Assembly (NCBI RefSeq): GCF_000416985.1
Contig: NZ_ATDL01000018.1
Coordinates: forward strand, 1 to 64,000
Length of the DNA: 64,000 bases
Source: Sphingobacterium paucimobilis HER1398
GTDB taxonomy: Bacteria > Bacteroidota > Bacteroidia > Sphingobacteriales > Sphingobacteriaceae
Direction of reading: 5' to 3'
Position numbers and translations under genes: made by a program. Shown here piece after piece: positions 28,322 to 37,528 of the stretch; the first letter of the stretch is position 1, and each line of letters starts with the position of its first letter. Under the pieces are notes generated by a model, which saw nothing but the letters and a program-made list of their open reading frames with translations, did no database searches and was not told where the DNA came from.

Positions 28322-28794
28322 TAGTCTTTCTTAAAATGATCCATCTGTCGTTTAGCTTCGGCACGTATTAATGCCAGTTCTCTATCCGACTCTTTCTGTA
28401 TCTTTTCGAGACTCTCTTCCATGGACTGTCTCAGTGCATCAATATCCTTTTTGAGCTCTAACGACTTTCTCTTGTTAAAACGTTCCAGATAATACCCAGC
28501 AGCAGCAATCACGACAGAAACAATAATTCCCATCAAAACCAACAAGTAGTTTAATGTACGATGAAATTCCTCCATCCCCTCTTTATGGAAACTGATAATA
28601 TCAGCAACATTCTGTTTACTTAGTTCCAGGTTATCTTCTTTCAGATCGAGTTCTCTGATCTTGGCATCTATCTTATGTTCGTACAATTGCATCTGGGCCT
28701 CTATAGCATCGCGATTCAAGGGCGAAGATTGTTGTCCGTAAATAGGCGTTGTCATTATAAATGCAACGATCATAACAATATAAAGTTTCTTCAT
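28321..28794 (-). CDS. Exported coiled-coil protein with one membrane helix, partner of the clostripain-like peptidase
   Basis: 157 residues not assigned to a family. A signal peptide (MKKLYIVMIVAFIMTTPIYGQ) is followed by a helical stretch rich in Glu, Leu and Lys (about 30-75), one strong membrane helix (LLVLMGIIVSVVIAAAGYYL, about 85-104) and a second charged coiled coil (about 110-155: ELKKDIDALRQSMEESLEKI). It would span the inner membrane with coiled coils on both sides. Its stop codon overlaps the start of the peptidase gene, which makes co-synthesis likely. It might anchor, activate or be cut by that peptidase; this is inference. Confidence 0.7.
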   Translation of the reverse strand: MKKLYIVMIVAFIMTTPIYGQQSSPLNRDAIEAQMQLYEHKIDAKIRELDLKEDNLELSKQNVADIISFHKEGMEEFHRTLNYLLVLMGIIVSVVIAAAGYYLERFNKRKSLELKKDIDALRQSMEESLEKIQKESDRELALIRAEAKRQMDHFKKD

Positions 28795-28985
28795 AGTAGG
28801 ATGCTGTAATGTTTTAAAACTAGTGCTAATATAATAAAACTTTTATTATTCGCTTGGATTACCAACAGGCATAAACCGACACCGATAGTATTGGGAAAGC
28901 TCTAAAACACCAATCTAAAAAAACCATTACAAAAAAAACAAGAAAGAAGTAAGCACTAAAAAACTTCTTTTACAGAAAAAAAAAG

Positions 28986-28993
28986 TATACTTG
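28986..28993 (+). promoter_or_regulatory. Candidate -7 element for the SAM riboswitch transcript
   Basis: TATACTTG matches the Bacteroidota -7 consensus TAnnTTTG at all but one position and lies about 40 bases before the riboswitch P1 stem. A -33 element is not clear in the A-rich sequence upstream. Confidence 0.45.
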
Positions 28994-29032
28994 CAATCTA
29001 ATCACCGAAAGACCTCCTTAAAAAGAGTCTTG

Positions 29033-29133
29033 ATTTATAAAGAAGTGGCGAGAGACAGGCTCTATGACCCGCTGGCAACCATCAAGAGATTGAACGGTGC
29101 TAATTCCTGTCCCAATTAAGGGAAAATATAAAT
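29033..29133 (+). ncRNA. SAM-I type (S-box) riboswitch
   Basis: The aptamer core is recognisable: GTGGCGAGAGACAGGCTC, then TATGACCCGCTGGCAACC, a variable P3 arm and GGTGCTAATTCCTGTCCC. The closing P1 stem is ATTTATA (29033-29039) with TATAAAT (29127-29133). S-box RNAs bind S-adenosylmethionine and usually switch off methionine or SAM-related genes. Here it leads into a 32-codon ORF 10 bases downstream and then an OsmC-family gene. I recognise the class from its conserved core; a covariance-model search would confirm it. Confidence 0.85.
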
Positions 29134-29143
29134 AAAAGACATC

Positions 29144-29242
29144 ATGAAAATCAACAACACTCCATCCTACACAGGATTAGACAGCACAGCGACAATCTGT
29201 AATACAGTGTATTACCATCGCATGTATATGCGCGTCTGCTAG
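29144..29242 (+). CDS. 32-codon ORF directly after the SAM riboswitch (candidate leader peptide)
   Basis: The frame starts at ATG 29144, 10 bases after the riboswitch P1 stem, and stops at TAG. The predicted peptide begins MKINNTPSYTGLDST and ends YYHRMYMRVC: two closely spaced Met and a terminal Cys, the sulfur amino acids whose supply the riboswitch senses. There is no classical strong ribosome-binding site (AAAAG lies upstream). It was too short for ordinary gene finding. It could be a regulatory leader peptide acting between riboswitch and OsmC, or simply the 5' cistron. Function and even translation are inferred, not shown. Confidence 0.45.
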   Translation: MKINNTPSYTGLDSTATICNTVYYHRMYMRVC

Positions 29243-29355
29243 TCCCCTATTTGGACACTCCCAGCTCCTGTACTTTACAGGATAACAATTGTTTATTTAA
29301 TTGTAGTAACGTCATCACGTATGACTATTTCCCATTTAATTATATTTTATTTTTT

Positions 29356-29880
29356 ATGTCAGAATTTGTAAAACAATCATTAGGTTCACTTATTCAAGAA
29401 TTAAAGAACGATCCTGAGAAAGCAAAAGTCAGTTTTGAAGCCACTTCGGTATTGGAAGAAGGCGTACGCGTAAACAGTAGTGTTAGACAATTTGAATTCA
29501 AATTTGATGAGCCAGACTTACTGGGCGGTAAAGACGATGCACCCAATCCAGTAGAGTATGTGTTAGCATCCTTAGGCGCCTGTCAGGCAATTGTATATAG
29601 AGCTTTAGCTTCGTTAAAAGGGATACAACTCGACAGTGTTACAGTCAAGACCAGAGGCGACTTGGATCTCCAAGGTTTTTTAGGACTAGACAACACTATA
29701 CGTCCTGGCTACGAGAGAATTGTCTTTGAAACCATAATCGTATCAAATGAAAGTTCCGACAAACTTGAAAGACTAGCAGAACAAGTAGATGCCATCTGCC
29801 CCGTCCTAGACATCGTCTCCAAACCCGTGAAGGTTGAAGGAAAACTAACCATCCAACGTGCCAACGAACTGGTAGGCTAG
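29356..29880 (+). CDS. OsmC-family peroxiredoxin-like protein under SAM-riboswitch control
   Basis: 174 residues from ATG 29356 (MSEFVKQSLGSLIQ); the TTG at 29251 would run backwards through the leader spacer and is rejected. OsmC hallmarks are the two active-site cysteines in LASLGACQAIV and DAICPVLDIV, plus the NPVEYVLASLG lead. OsmC/Ohr proteins reduce organic hydroperoxides, and some bind sulfur compounds. Position downstream of a SAM riboswitch with no other gene in the unit suggests a role in sulfur amino acid metabolism or sulfane-sulfur handling, not general stress, but this is inference. A perfect hairpin follows the gene. Confidence 0.85.
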   Translation: MSEFVKQSLGSLIQELKNDPEKAKVSFEATSVLEEGVRVNSSVRQFEFKFDEPDLLGGKDDAPNPVEYVLASLGACQAIVYRALASLKGIQLDSVTVKTRGDLDLQGFLGLDNTIRPGYERIVFETIIVSNESSDKLERLAEQVDAICPVLDIVSKPVKVEGKLTIQRANELVG

Positions 29881-29904
29881 TGCTGTATTCCTAAGAACGC
29901 ACCA

Positions 29905-29940
29905 AACAGATTCATGAATCCAAGGATTCATGAATCTGTT
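29905..29940 (+). terminator. Hairpin after the OsmC gene
   Basis: A perfect 17-bp stem (29905-29921 with 29924-29940) closes on a two-base centre about 25 bases after the stop. The T tract is poor, but strength and position suit termination. Confidence 0.65.
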
Positions 29941-29992
29941 ATTTAAAATTCACTTTGTTCTGACGCACTAATGGTTTTTACCATAGTTTTCC

Positions 29993-30000
29993 TATTTTTG
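29993..30000 (+). promoter_or_regulatory. -7 element TATTTTTG almost touching the DUF1456 start codon
   Basis: An exact match to TAnnTTTG ends four bases before the ATG at 30005. Transcription starting the usual distance downstream would give a leaderless or nearly leaderless mRNA. Confidence 0.55.
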
Positions 30001-30004
30001 CACG

Positions 30005-30244
30005 ATGAGCAACAATGATATTATGAAAAAGCTGCGAGTAGCTTTAAAGTTTACCGATGATGACATCATTGAAGTACTATCTCTGGTAGACTTCAGGGTA
30101 ACAAAGACCGAGTTGGGAGCTATATTCCGAAAAGAAGACCATCCCAACTTTAAACCTTGTGGCGACCAGCTGCTCCGCAATTTTCTTAACGGGTTAATTA
30201 TTTACAAACGTGGTCCTAGGCCCAGTCCTCGCACCAGTTCCTAG
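30005..30244 (+). CDS. DUF1456 (YehS-like) small protein, single repeat
   Basis: 79 residues matching one DUF1456 unit: NNDIMKKLRVALKFTDDDII, a variable middle, then KPCGDQLLRNFLNGLIIYKRG. YehS of E. coli has two such units (about 150 residues); this one resembles the second, judged by the CGDQ...R.FL.GL pattern. No second unit is found after it. The C-terminal tail PRPSPRTSS is low complexity. Its start is fixed by the promoter element just upstream. The family has no established function. Confidence 0.8.
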   Translation: MSNNDIMKKLRVALKFTDDDIIEVLSLVDFRVTKTELGAIFRKEDHPNFKPCGDQLLRNFLNGLIIYKRGPRPSPRTSS

Positions 30245-30262
30245 AACAATTTACTTCCAATC

Positions 30263-31027
30263 TTAAATCTTACCTAACACAAAACCTAATCCAGCACCCA
30301 AGAAGAATCCTCTTCCGATTCCGTTGCTTTTAAAATCGAACCTAGACGTCTCGACGCCATCTGTAGTTTCGATGAGATGAGCCGTTGCCGCCTGCAAGGG
30401 CTGATGATAGCTGGCATGGAGTGCTACAAATGTCTTACGCCCCACATAATAATTGGTAGATAGTCCAACGTGTGCTGTGAACAGCGATGAATTCCTATCA
30501 TAGGTCAGCTCATGTTTAGGGCCATCGCCTTTTACCTTCGATTTATAGGTATCTTTATCTCCAAGGTAGGTATCATAACCGATTCCTATACTCGGATGTA
30601 AGCTCCAGTTTCCCTGTTCTATTCGATATAGCGCTCCCAGTTCTATAGAAGGATTCACATAAGAGATCGGGCCAAAAATAGCATTCCCAAATTCCTCAAA
30701 AAAAGACTCCACGACATTTTGTTTATATCCTGTAGGTTTGATTTCCTTATAATAGTTCATATTGACCCCAGCATACCATCCAAACTTAGGAGCGAACAGA
30801 TGTGTTGCACGGACTCCCAAGAAAGGAGATACCGTAGGTCTACTTCCAAAAATATCCGAATTCGACACATCCGCCCCTGGCGCTATATCAAAATTTGGTC
30901 CCAAAGTAAAATCCAACTTAAAACGAGGTTTAGATATCCGTTCCGATTCGATTTGCTGTGCATTCGCATTAGAAAGCATTAAAGCAGATCCTAAAAAAAG
31001 AAGTTTTGAAAAATGATTTAGTTTCAT
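30263..31027 (-). CDS. Outer-membrane beta-barrel protein
   Basis: 254 residues with a signal peptide (MKLNHFSKLLFLGSALMLSNANA). Alternating hydrophobic strands and a final FFLGAGLGFVLGKI fit a small outer-membrane barrel of the Bacteroidota porin-like families (LDFTLGPNFDIAPG, FGWYAGVNMNYYKEI, SIGIGYDTYLG, FTAHVGLSTNYYVG). A specific family or ligand cannot be named. It is convergent with the DUF1456 gene (19 bases between stops) and divergent from the second SusC gene. It is probably a single-gene unit. Confidence 0.7.
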   Translation of the reverse strand: MKLNHFSKLLFLGSALMLSNANAQQIESERISKPRFKLDFTLGPNFDIAPGADVSNSDIFGSRPTVSPFLGVRATHLFAPKFGWYAGVNMNYYKEIKPTGYKQNVVESFFEEFGNAIFGPISYVNPSIELGALYRIEQGNWSLHPSIGIGYDTYLGDKDTYKSKVKGDGPKHELTYDRNSSLFTAHVGLSTNYYVGRKTFVALHASYHQPLQAATAHLIETTDGVETSRFDFKSNGIGRGFFLGAGLGFVLGKI

Positions 31028-31290
31028 ATAGTTAAGACATAACTTAATATTGATACGGTATATTGACTTTATGGGATAAAACGGTACCTACGACAAAAAG
31101 CTACATTACCTGTAAAAATTTATTGTATTTACTCCACAGCCTACAGCCAGCCGTAGACAGGCTACTAAAAATTGATTAATCAACACACATCAAAGAATTC
31201 AAATTAAAAAAATTACTTTTTAAAAATAAATCAACAATTATTGAAATAAATCCCTAACTTAATTGCGTACTAACAAACCTAATTATAAAC

Positions 31291-34200
31291 ATGAAGCACA
31301 AGCTACTAACAAGTCTAGCTATTTTAGCATGCGCCTCCCCACAGATCACACGTGCACAGCAGGTGGCTCTATCGGGAAAAGTCGTTGATTCTGCTGGCAC
31401 CCCTCTTGCAGGTGTGACACTCAAAGTCAAAGGAACCAACACCGTTACTTCGACCAATGAAACAGGTCTATTCACCTTCAACGTCCCCCCTCGCAGTACA
31501 ATTCTGGTTTCCGCTATAGGGTATGTATCACAGGAGTTGACTATTAGCTCCAAAAACACACTGATGGTCACCTTACTGCCCGACAACTCAAGCATCGACG
31601 AAGTGGTCGTCACAGCTTTGGGTATACAGCGTAATGCACGCTCGCTTGGCTATGCTGCCCAAAAAGTGAGTGCAGAAGATCTCACCGCCAATAAACAGAC
31701 TAACGTTGTAAATGCCCTACAAGGGAAAGTTAGCAGGCGTAACCATATCCAGCACAGGAGGTGCGCCTGGACAAGGAGCCAACATACAGATCCGCGGAAT
31801 CAACTCCATAGATCCTGATCGCGAAAACACCCCACTTTTTGTGATAGATGGTATCCTGATGGACAATTCGACATCAACTTCTGGCAACCGTGCTAAAGAA
31901 CGCGGGATTAGCAACCGCGCCGTGGATATCAATCCCGATGATATCGAAACCATGAATATTCTAAAAGGCGGTGCTGCAACGGCATTATATGGTCTTAGAG
32001 GGGCTAATGGAGTGGTAATCATCACCACCAAATCCGGTAAGGAAGGTAAGCTTAAAATCAACTATTCCGGCCTGGCAGGCTTCGATAGAGCCAACAGATT
32101 TCCAGCGCTACAGAATGTGTATACCCAAGGCTGGGCGAATAAATATGATGCAGAATCCTTCTGGCCAGCATTTGGCCCTACGATTGCAGAAGCGAAAGCG
32201 ATAGATCCGACCCATCCAGACAAATTGCGCAATCACTTCAAAGACGCCTTTGATACGGGCAATCAGTTCAAGAATAGTGTAGACCTTTCCGGCGGCAACG
32301 AATATTTGAACACCTTGGTTTCTCTTTCCCATCAGCAAGCAAAAGGCATTATGCCAGGGACAGACTTTAAGAACTTCTCCGGCCGGATGAACTCCAATTT
32401 TAAAGCCAGCGACAAATTGAAATTTGGGACAAATCTAAACATCAACAATTCAGGTGGTTTGCGTGGTCGTGCAGGACGATATATGGAGCAGCTGGTCTAC
32501 TGGTCACATCGGCACGATATCCGAGAAGAGATATTCAAACCAGATGGTACGCCCGGAGGTTATAGTAGCGACAATGTGAATCCTATTGCACAATCAGAAA
32601 CCAACCAATTTAGAGATGATGTGCTTCGATTTATCGGTAGCGTCAATACATCTTATAAACCCTTAAGCTGGCTCGACTTCAACTACAGATTTGGAGTAGA
32701 CGCCTACCGTGATAATCGTAGAGTGACAGCTCCAGGAAAACAAGGATTACCAGGTGAATATGAACTTTCCAATAACGGCTTGTCCGCTTCTCCGGGGACA
32801 GGAATAATCGGGATATACGACACGCGATTCCGCACCATCAATAGTACATTCATGATCAATGCAACAAAGGACTTCGCTAATGGCCTATCCACCAGCCTAC
32901 GTCTTGGTCATGAATTATACGACCGATCAAGCAATACCGAGAATAATGAAGGAGGAGATCTAAGCATTTACAATTGGTACAATATGAGCAATGCTAAGAT
33001 TAGAGACGCTTGGACCGATGCTGAAAAATACCGCTTGATGGGTACATTCGGAGAATTGGCCCTATCCTACAACAACTACCTCTTTATGAATGTTACTGGC
33101 AGATGGGACAAAACTTCTTCGCTACTTCATCCTCGAAATTCATTTTTCTATCCCTCTATTACGGGTAGCTACGTTTTCAGCGAACATATGCCCAATAAAG
33201 ACCTACTGTCTTATGGTAAACTGCGTCTATCCTATGCCAAGATCGGGAAAGATGCACTAGCCTACTCTACAAGCAATGGAAATGCTGTTTATAGAGAACT
33301 TCCGACGGGTTACACTGGATTTACCCGCTCGACATTATTAGGCGATGAACAACTACGCCCCGAGTTTACACAAACCTATGAGGCGGGTTTCGAACTGAAA
33401 TTTTTCAATAATAGATTAGGGTTAGATGCAACATTCTACCAATCAACGAGTAAAGATCAAATACTCAAGATCCCGGTGTCTTCTACGACAGGCTATGTCA
33501 CTGCAGCCATCAATGCTGGCGACATGCGCAATCGAGGTATAGAACTGACCTTAGATGGCACAGCGATCAATAAAGAGAACTATCGCTGGACATCAAGCTT
33601 CAACTTCTCCATGAACAGGAACAAAATCCTATCGCTTAATGCAGGCCTAGACGAAATATTGGTCCATGAAGAAAGTGGATTCCTTAGCAGTAATGTACAG
33701 ATGAAACTGATACCAGGAGAATCCTACGGTGTACTGTATGGCCGTGCTTTACGTCGCTACTATAGTCCAGAAGAGATAGCTCAAGGGCTTGACAAAGGCA
33801 CTAAAATAGACCCCAACCGTCCCCTTCTCATTGGCGCCAACGGTTTCCCCGTTCTGGACAATGCAGCGAATAAAAAGAAATTGGGCAATGTACAGCCAGA
33901 TTGGATAGCAGGATGGAACAACAACTTTTCCTATAAAAACATCAGCGTTAATGTCCTTATCGATGCACGTATAGGTCAAGATCGGTACAATCAATTAGAT
34001 AATTACTTCGCTGGATTTGGATATGCAGATTATACACTCAATCGGAACGACTATCGGGTATTTGAGGGAAAACTAGCAGACGGAACCTCCAATACAAAAG
34101 AGGTATGGCTCGGACAAGGCATCGACCCAAAGTCGAATACAGATTATAAAAACGGTTATTACAGAGATCTATACCGCGGTGTTTCCGAATATTTTGTGGA

Positions 34201-34453
34201 AGATGCCTCCTGGGTAAGATTACGATCGGTGTCGGTTAATTATAGCTTGCCTAAGAACTGGTTTGCCAAAACAAACTCCATTAAAAATGCTTCGATCGGA
34301 CTGACGGGTAATAATCTAGCCCTTTGGACTAAGTACTCCGGATTAGACCCCGAAAGCACCTCCACCAATAGTGGTTCAAATATCGAGGGGTTTGCCGGAA
34401 TGACATACCCGGCCGTTCGTAGTTTTATCATGAGTATCAACATCGGCTTTTAA
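31291..34453 (+). pseudogene. SusC/RagA-family TonB-dependent transporter interrupted by a +1 frameshift
   Basis: Two overlapping frames together make one SusC. The first (from ATG 31291) gives a signal peptide, a carboxypeptidase-like domain (LSGKVVDSAGTPLAGVTLKV), the TonB-proximal box IDEVVVTALGIQR and ends correctly at VVNALQGKV. The second resumes with AGVTISSTGGAPGQGANIQI, runs through the plug and barrel and ends in SFIMSINIGF. The usual GKVAGV codons are split by one extra base at about 31732 (gtt-a-gca). Combined length would be about 1050 residues, normal for SusC. Without correction the product is a 175-residue stub, so either the gene is dead or the base is a sequencing error. Confidence 0.85.
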
Positions 34454-34463
34454 ATTCTAAATT

Positions 34464-35885
34464 ATGAGAAAAAAAATCAACTCTCCTTTATTATATGCAC
34501 TCCTTTGTCTAGGGCTATCAGCCACAAGCTGTAATTCCTATTTCGATCTAAATGACAATCCAAATCTGGTCAACAATCCCAATATCAATGGTCTTTTGAC
34601 CACAGCAACTCAAAAGGCAGCGATGAACAGTTATCGCACCGCATATATCACCACCAACTATGTGCAATATACCGCGAGCATGCCCCCCGGTAGCTCGAGT
34701 GATAACTATGAACCGACCAACCCTGCAAGTACCTGGGACAATTTATACTATGCATTAGCGGATACCTATGATCTAATAACGCGAGCTGAAGAACAACATG
34801 CACCACATCACGTAGCCGTCGGACAGATTCTAATGGCTTACCAAATTGGACTGGTAGCCGATTTTTGGGGAGACGCCCCCTATTCGCAGGCTTTTGGCAA
34901 AGTGACGACATTACAGCCAAAATACGATACGGAGGAGGAATTGTATAAAGCCCAGGTCGAGATGCTAGATGCGGCAATCACTAATCTACAAAAGCCAAAT
35001 ACCTTACCCTTTGGCAAGGATGCCGATCTCATCCACCAGAATAAATCAGAAAATTGGTTGAAGACAGCATACGCACTCAAAGCTAGGGTATTGAATAAAG
35101 TAAGTAAAAAGTCTTCTTATGATTCAGACGCCGTTTTAGCCGCAATCGATAAAGCATACGAGAGTAACGGCGATGATGCAGGAATGATGATTTTCAAAGG
35201 GATCAACCCATGGGCCCAGGTCGCTAAAAACAACGAGAACCTCGAACTAGACGGCTGGTTGTCAACCAACTTTATCGATCACATGAATGGTGCCACATAC
35301 GGAACTGAAGACCCTCGAATCGGTTTCATAACAGAAAAATCCGTCGTAGGTAATATTTATATCGGTACCCGTAATGGCATGGGCAATATAGGATCCAATA
35401 CCATAAAAGATGAGTGCTACATCAGTAGAAAGTCGCCTCTCACCTCGGACAAGGCTCCTGTAACTATTATTTCCTATGCCGAGATCAAAATGGTAGAAGC
35501 AGAAGCTGCCCTTCGTGGAGGAAAGAAAGAAAGAGCATACAAAGCGTACACGGATGGAATAACGGCACATTTTGAAAAACTCGGAGTTGCCCAGAACGAA
35601 CTAGCAGCTTACCTATTCCGGAATTATGTGGGAGTTGGAGAAGATAATCTGACCTTATCCGATATCTTCAGAGAGAAGTATACCATCACCTATTTAAACC
35701 CCGAAGCTTGGAACGATCTACGGAGGCACGATTATCAACTAAAAGATTTTCAGATGCCGGTCAATGCCAAGTTGCCCACGTTCATCAGAAGGCTCACCTA
35801 TCCTTCATCAGAGCGCGCAGAAAACGGTAACAATGTACCTCAACAACAATCCCTCGACACCAAGCTGTGGTGGGACAGACCATAA
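34464..35885 (+). CDS. SusD/RagB-like outer-membrane lipoprotein (SusD-like_2 type)
   Basis: 473 residues with lipobox GLSATSC. The sequence fits the SusD-like_2 branch: DLNDNPNLVNNPNINGLLTTATQ at the start, AVGQILMAYQIGLVADFWGDAPYSQAF in the TPR-like part and LNPEAWNDLRRHDYQL with ERAENGNNVPQQQSLDTKLWWDRP at the end. It starts 10 bases after its SusC partner. No hydrolase, peptidase or regulator lies next to the pair, so the substrate cannot be inferred. If the SusC frame is truly broken, this protein has lost its transporter. Confidence 0.88.
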   Translation: MRKKINSPLLYALLCLGLSATSCNSYFDLNDNPNLVNNPNINGLLTTATQKAAMNSYRTAYITTNYVQYTASMPPGSSSDNYEPTNPASTWDNLYYALADTYDLITRAEEQHAPHHVAVGQILMAYQIGLVADFWGDAPYSQAFGKVTTLQPKYDTEEELYKAQVEMLDAAITNLQKPNTLPFGKDADLIHQNKSENWLKTAYALKARVLNKVSKKSSYDSDAVLAAIDKAYESNGDDAGMMIFKGINPWAQVAKNNENLELDGWLSTNFIDHMNGATYGTEDPRIGFITEKSVVGNIYIGTRNGMGNIGSNTIKDECYISRKSPLTSDKAPVTIISYAEIKMVEAEAALRGGKKERAYKAYTDGITAHFEKLGVAQNELAAYLFRNYVGVGEDNLTLSDIFREKYTITYLNPEAWNDLRRHDYQLKDFQMPVNAKLPTFIRRLTYPSSERAENGNNVPQQQSLDTKLWWDRP

Positions 35886-35898
35886 ATCGCAAAGCTTA

Positions 35899-35930
35899 TA
35901 CAGAATCATGCCTACCAGCATGATTCTGTA
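35899..35930 (+). terminator. Hairpin after the second SusD gene
   Basis: A 13-bp perfect stem TACAGAATCATGC / GCATGATTCTGTA with a 6-base loop, 14 bases after the stop; no long T tract. Confidence 0.6.
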
Positions 35931-36041
35931 TCAAACTCTATCTGCTACATACCGTTTTCAAGGTATCTCCAAAATATACACTGCCTACTGGAAAACATGA
36001 TCTTTCCAGTATATCCGGTATCTATTTTAGTATAACAGCTA

Positions 36042-36293
36042 CTACTTCTTCTCTAACGTCGTACGCAATGCGACTCCCATCCCCACCAATACAATCAAAA
36101 CACTGGTCAATACCATTCCAAGATACTCTACGATCCATGCAAAAAGTATAGCTACAATGTGTATCTTACCATTTTCTGGTTGGAACATCTTACCCGAAAA
36201 AAGAAACACCGCCAAATAAACAAACGCAGCCAACCAGACAGCTGCATAAACATAATGCATTGGATTTTTACTAAATGTATAATTCTTGAACAT
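36042..36293 (-). CDS. Small two-helix membrane protein, unknown
   Basis: 83 residues with two strong hydrophobic stretches (about 13-33 YVYAAVWLAAFVYLAVFLFSG broken at its end, and about 45-73 VAILFAWIVEYLGMVLTSVL). Basic residues at the C-terminus (RTTLEKK) suggest a cytoplasmic tail. No family is recognised. It is alone, convergent with SusD and divergent from a lipoprotein gene. Confidence 0.55.
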   Translation of the reverse strand: MFKNYTFSKNPMHYVYAAVWLAAFVYLAVFLFSGKMFQPENGKIHIVAILFAWIVEYLGMVLTSVLIVLVGMGVALRTTLEKK

Positions 36294-36406
36294 ATCTACT
36301 TTTATTTTCTGCTAAACATACCCCTTATCAATACATTTTGCCCCCTCCATTTACAATTCGCTTGGCTTCTTTACAATTCGTAACACAAATATTTTCCCGA
36401 TATTTA

Positions 36407-36415
36407 TATCTTCGG
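36407..36415 (+). promoter_or_regulatory. Candidate -7 element TATCTTCGG
   Basis: A one-mismatch form of TAnnTTTG about 60 bases before the lipoprotein gene at 36475. The identical nine bases occur at 11581 and 40194, also before plus-strand genes. Confidence 0.4.
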
Positions 36416-36474
36416 TGGTATCAAAGACTGCATATCTTTAGAGAAACAAAAGATAACGTCTATAAAACAATCAA

Positions 36475-37308
36475 ATGATGACTGCACTTCGAACAATAAA
36501 AAAACAGGGAGCAACTCCTTTGCTATGGACATCGATCACCACTATCTTATTGTTTGGAGCATGTCGACAAGATCAGGCTACATCATTAGACTTACAGACA
36601 GCTTCCACAAAAGCGGGTATTGGGCTGATACATTTCAATACAGACCATAGCATTCCTTTATACAGATCCTCAACCGACTCGTTGGCTTTCGACAGTTTAC
36701 AGTTTACAATTGAAAAAAGCGGAAAGAAGCGCGGACAATGCAAATTTGTCACCCAGTACCTTAAAGACAAACTGCAGCCTTATATCATGGATCCTGGAGA
36801 TTCCAAAGAAGATGGGCAAAAGCATCTCCAGATGGGATTGATACATTTTGCACCCCAATTGACTTTCCGCGTGAGTGAAAAAATGGAAAATGGGGTATCC
36901 ATTATTATAAATGAGAAAAATAGTGAAACCTGTTTTGTAAGATTAAATCCGAAGAATAATTATGCCCACGGCAAAGATGAAAACTTGATCTTCTTCGACC
37001 CCAATTTCCCAGACACCGAGATAGACAATTGGTACCTTTTCGAAACCTGGCCTCAAGCTATATTACGGGCTTTTTTAATTCAGGTGCCCGACTCCACTCC
37101 TACCTACGATGCGCCCAACGGCAATCTCCGCTCGTTTAAAGCCTTGGGAAACGCGCTGTTCAATGCGGATTCAATATACAAAGACTGGGTACGGATAGAC
37201 AATCAGACCTATTTGGCAGAAGGAGATACAGTTATTAAAACCTGGGTCAGATGGATAGAACATGATAGCATCAAAGTTTTCCTGACATTAAATGGCGGAT
37301 ACGAATAA
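36475..37308 (+). CDS. Lipoprotein of unknown function
   Basis: 277 residues. A signal sequence with lipobox TILLFGAC (about residue 30) predicts a lipoprotein; the start could also be the second codon. The rest is a soluble, probably beta-rich domain with no motif I can place (GIGLIHFNTDHSIPLYRSS; DNWYLFETWPQAILRAFLIQ; KTWVRWIEHDSIKVFLTLNG). The ending suggests an SH3-like or similar small barrel, but this is weak. The gene stands alone. Confidence 0.6.
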   Translation: MMTALRTIKKQGATPLLWTSITTILLFGACRQDQATSLDLQTASTKAGIGLIHFNTDHSIPLYRSSTDSLAFDSLQFTIEKSGKKRGQCKFVTQYLKDKLQPYIMDPGDSKEDGQKHLQMGLIHFAPQLTFRVSEKMENGVSIIINEKNSETCFVRLNPKNNYAHGKDENLIFFDPNFPDTEIDNWYLFETWPQAILRAFLIQVPDSTPTYDAPNGNLRSFKALGNALFNADSIYKDWVRIDNQTYLAEGDTVIKTWVRWIEHDSIKVFLTLNGGYE

Positions 37309-37528
37309 TGCCTTTGCCAAAAGACTGTATGCCTCATTTATTGTATTTCTTACCCTAAAAAGCCAACAACCACCCATAAACTACCCTAATAATACTTGTT
37401 TATATTGTAAAAAAATAAGAAATTTGCGCTGTTTCTACTCTTCCAATTATTATGAAATATAAAAGCGAGAAGAAATATCAAACTATTTTTAACAATAAAC
37501 TTTCACCAGCTAAGTGAACCAGTAAAGA

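Noticed and set aside
29251..29355. N-terminal extension of OsmC from a TTG
   Set aside because: The extra residues do not fit the family and a normal ATG with a typical OsmC start lies at 29356.
31712..31740. Programmed ribosomal frameshift in SusC, since GGGAAAG resembles a -1 slippery heptamer
   Set aside because: The required change of frame is +1 and the phase of the heptamer does not match the reading frame. SusC genes are not known to use frameshifting.
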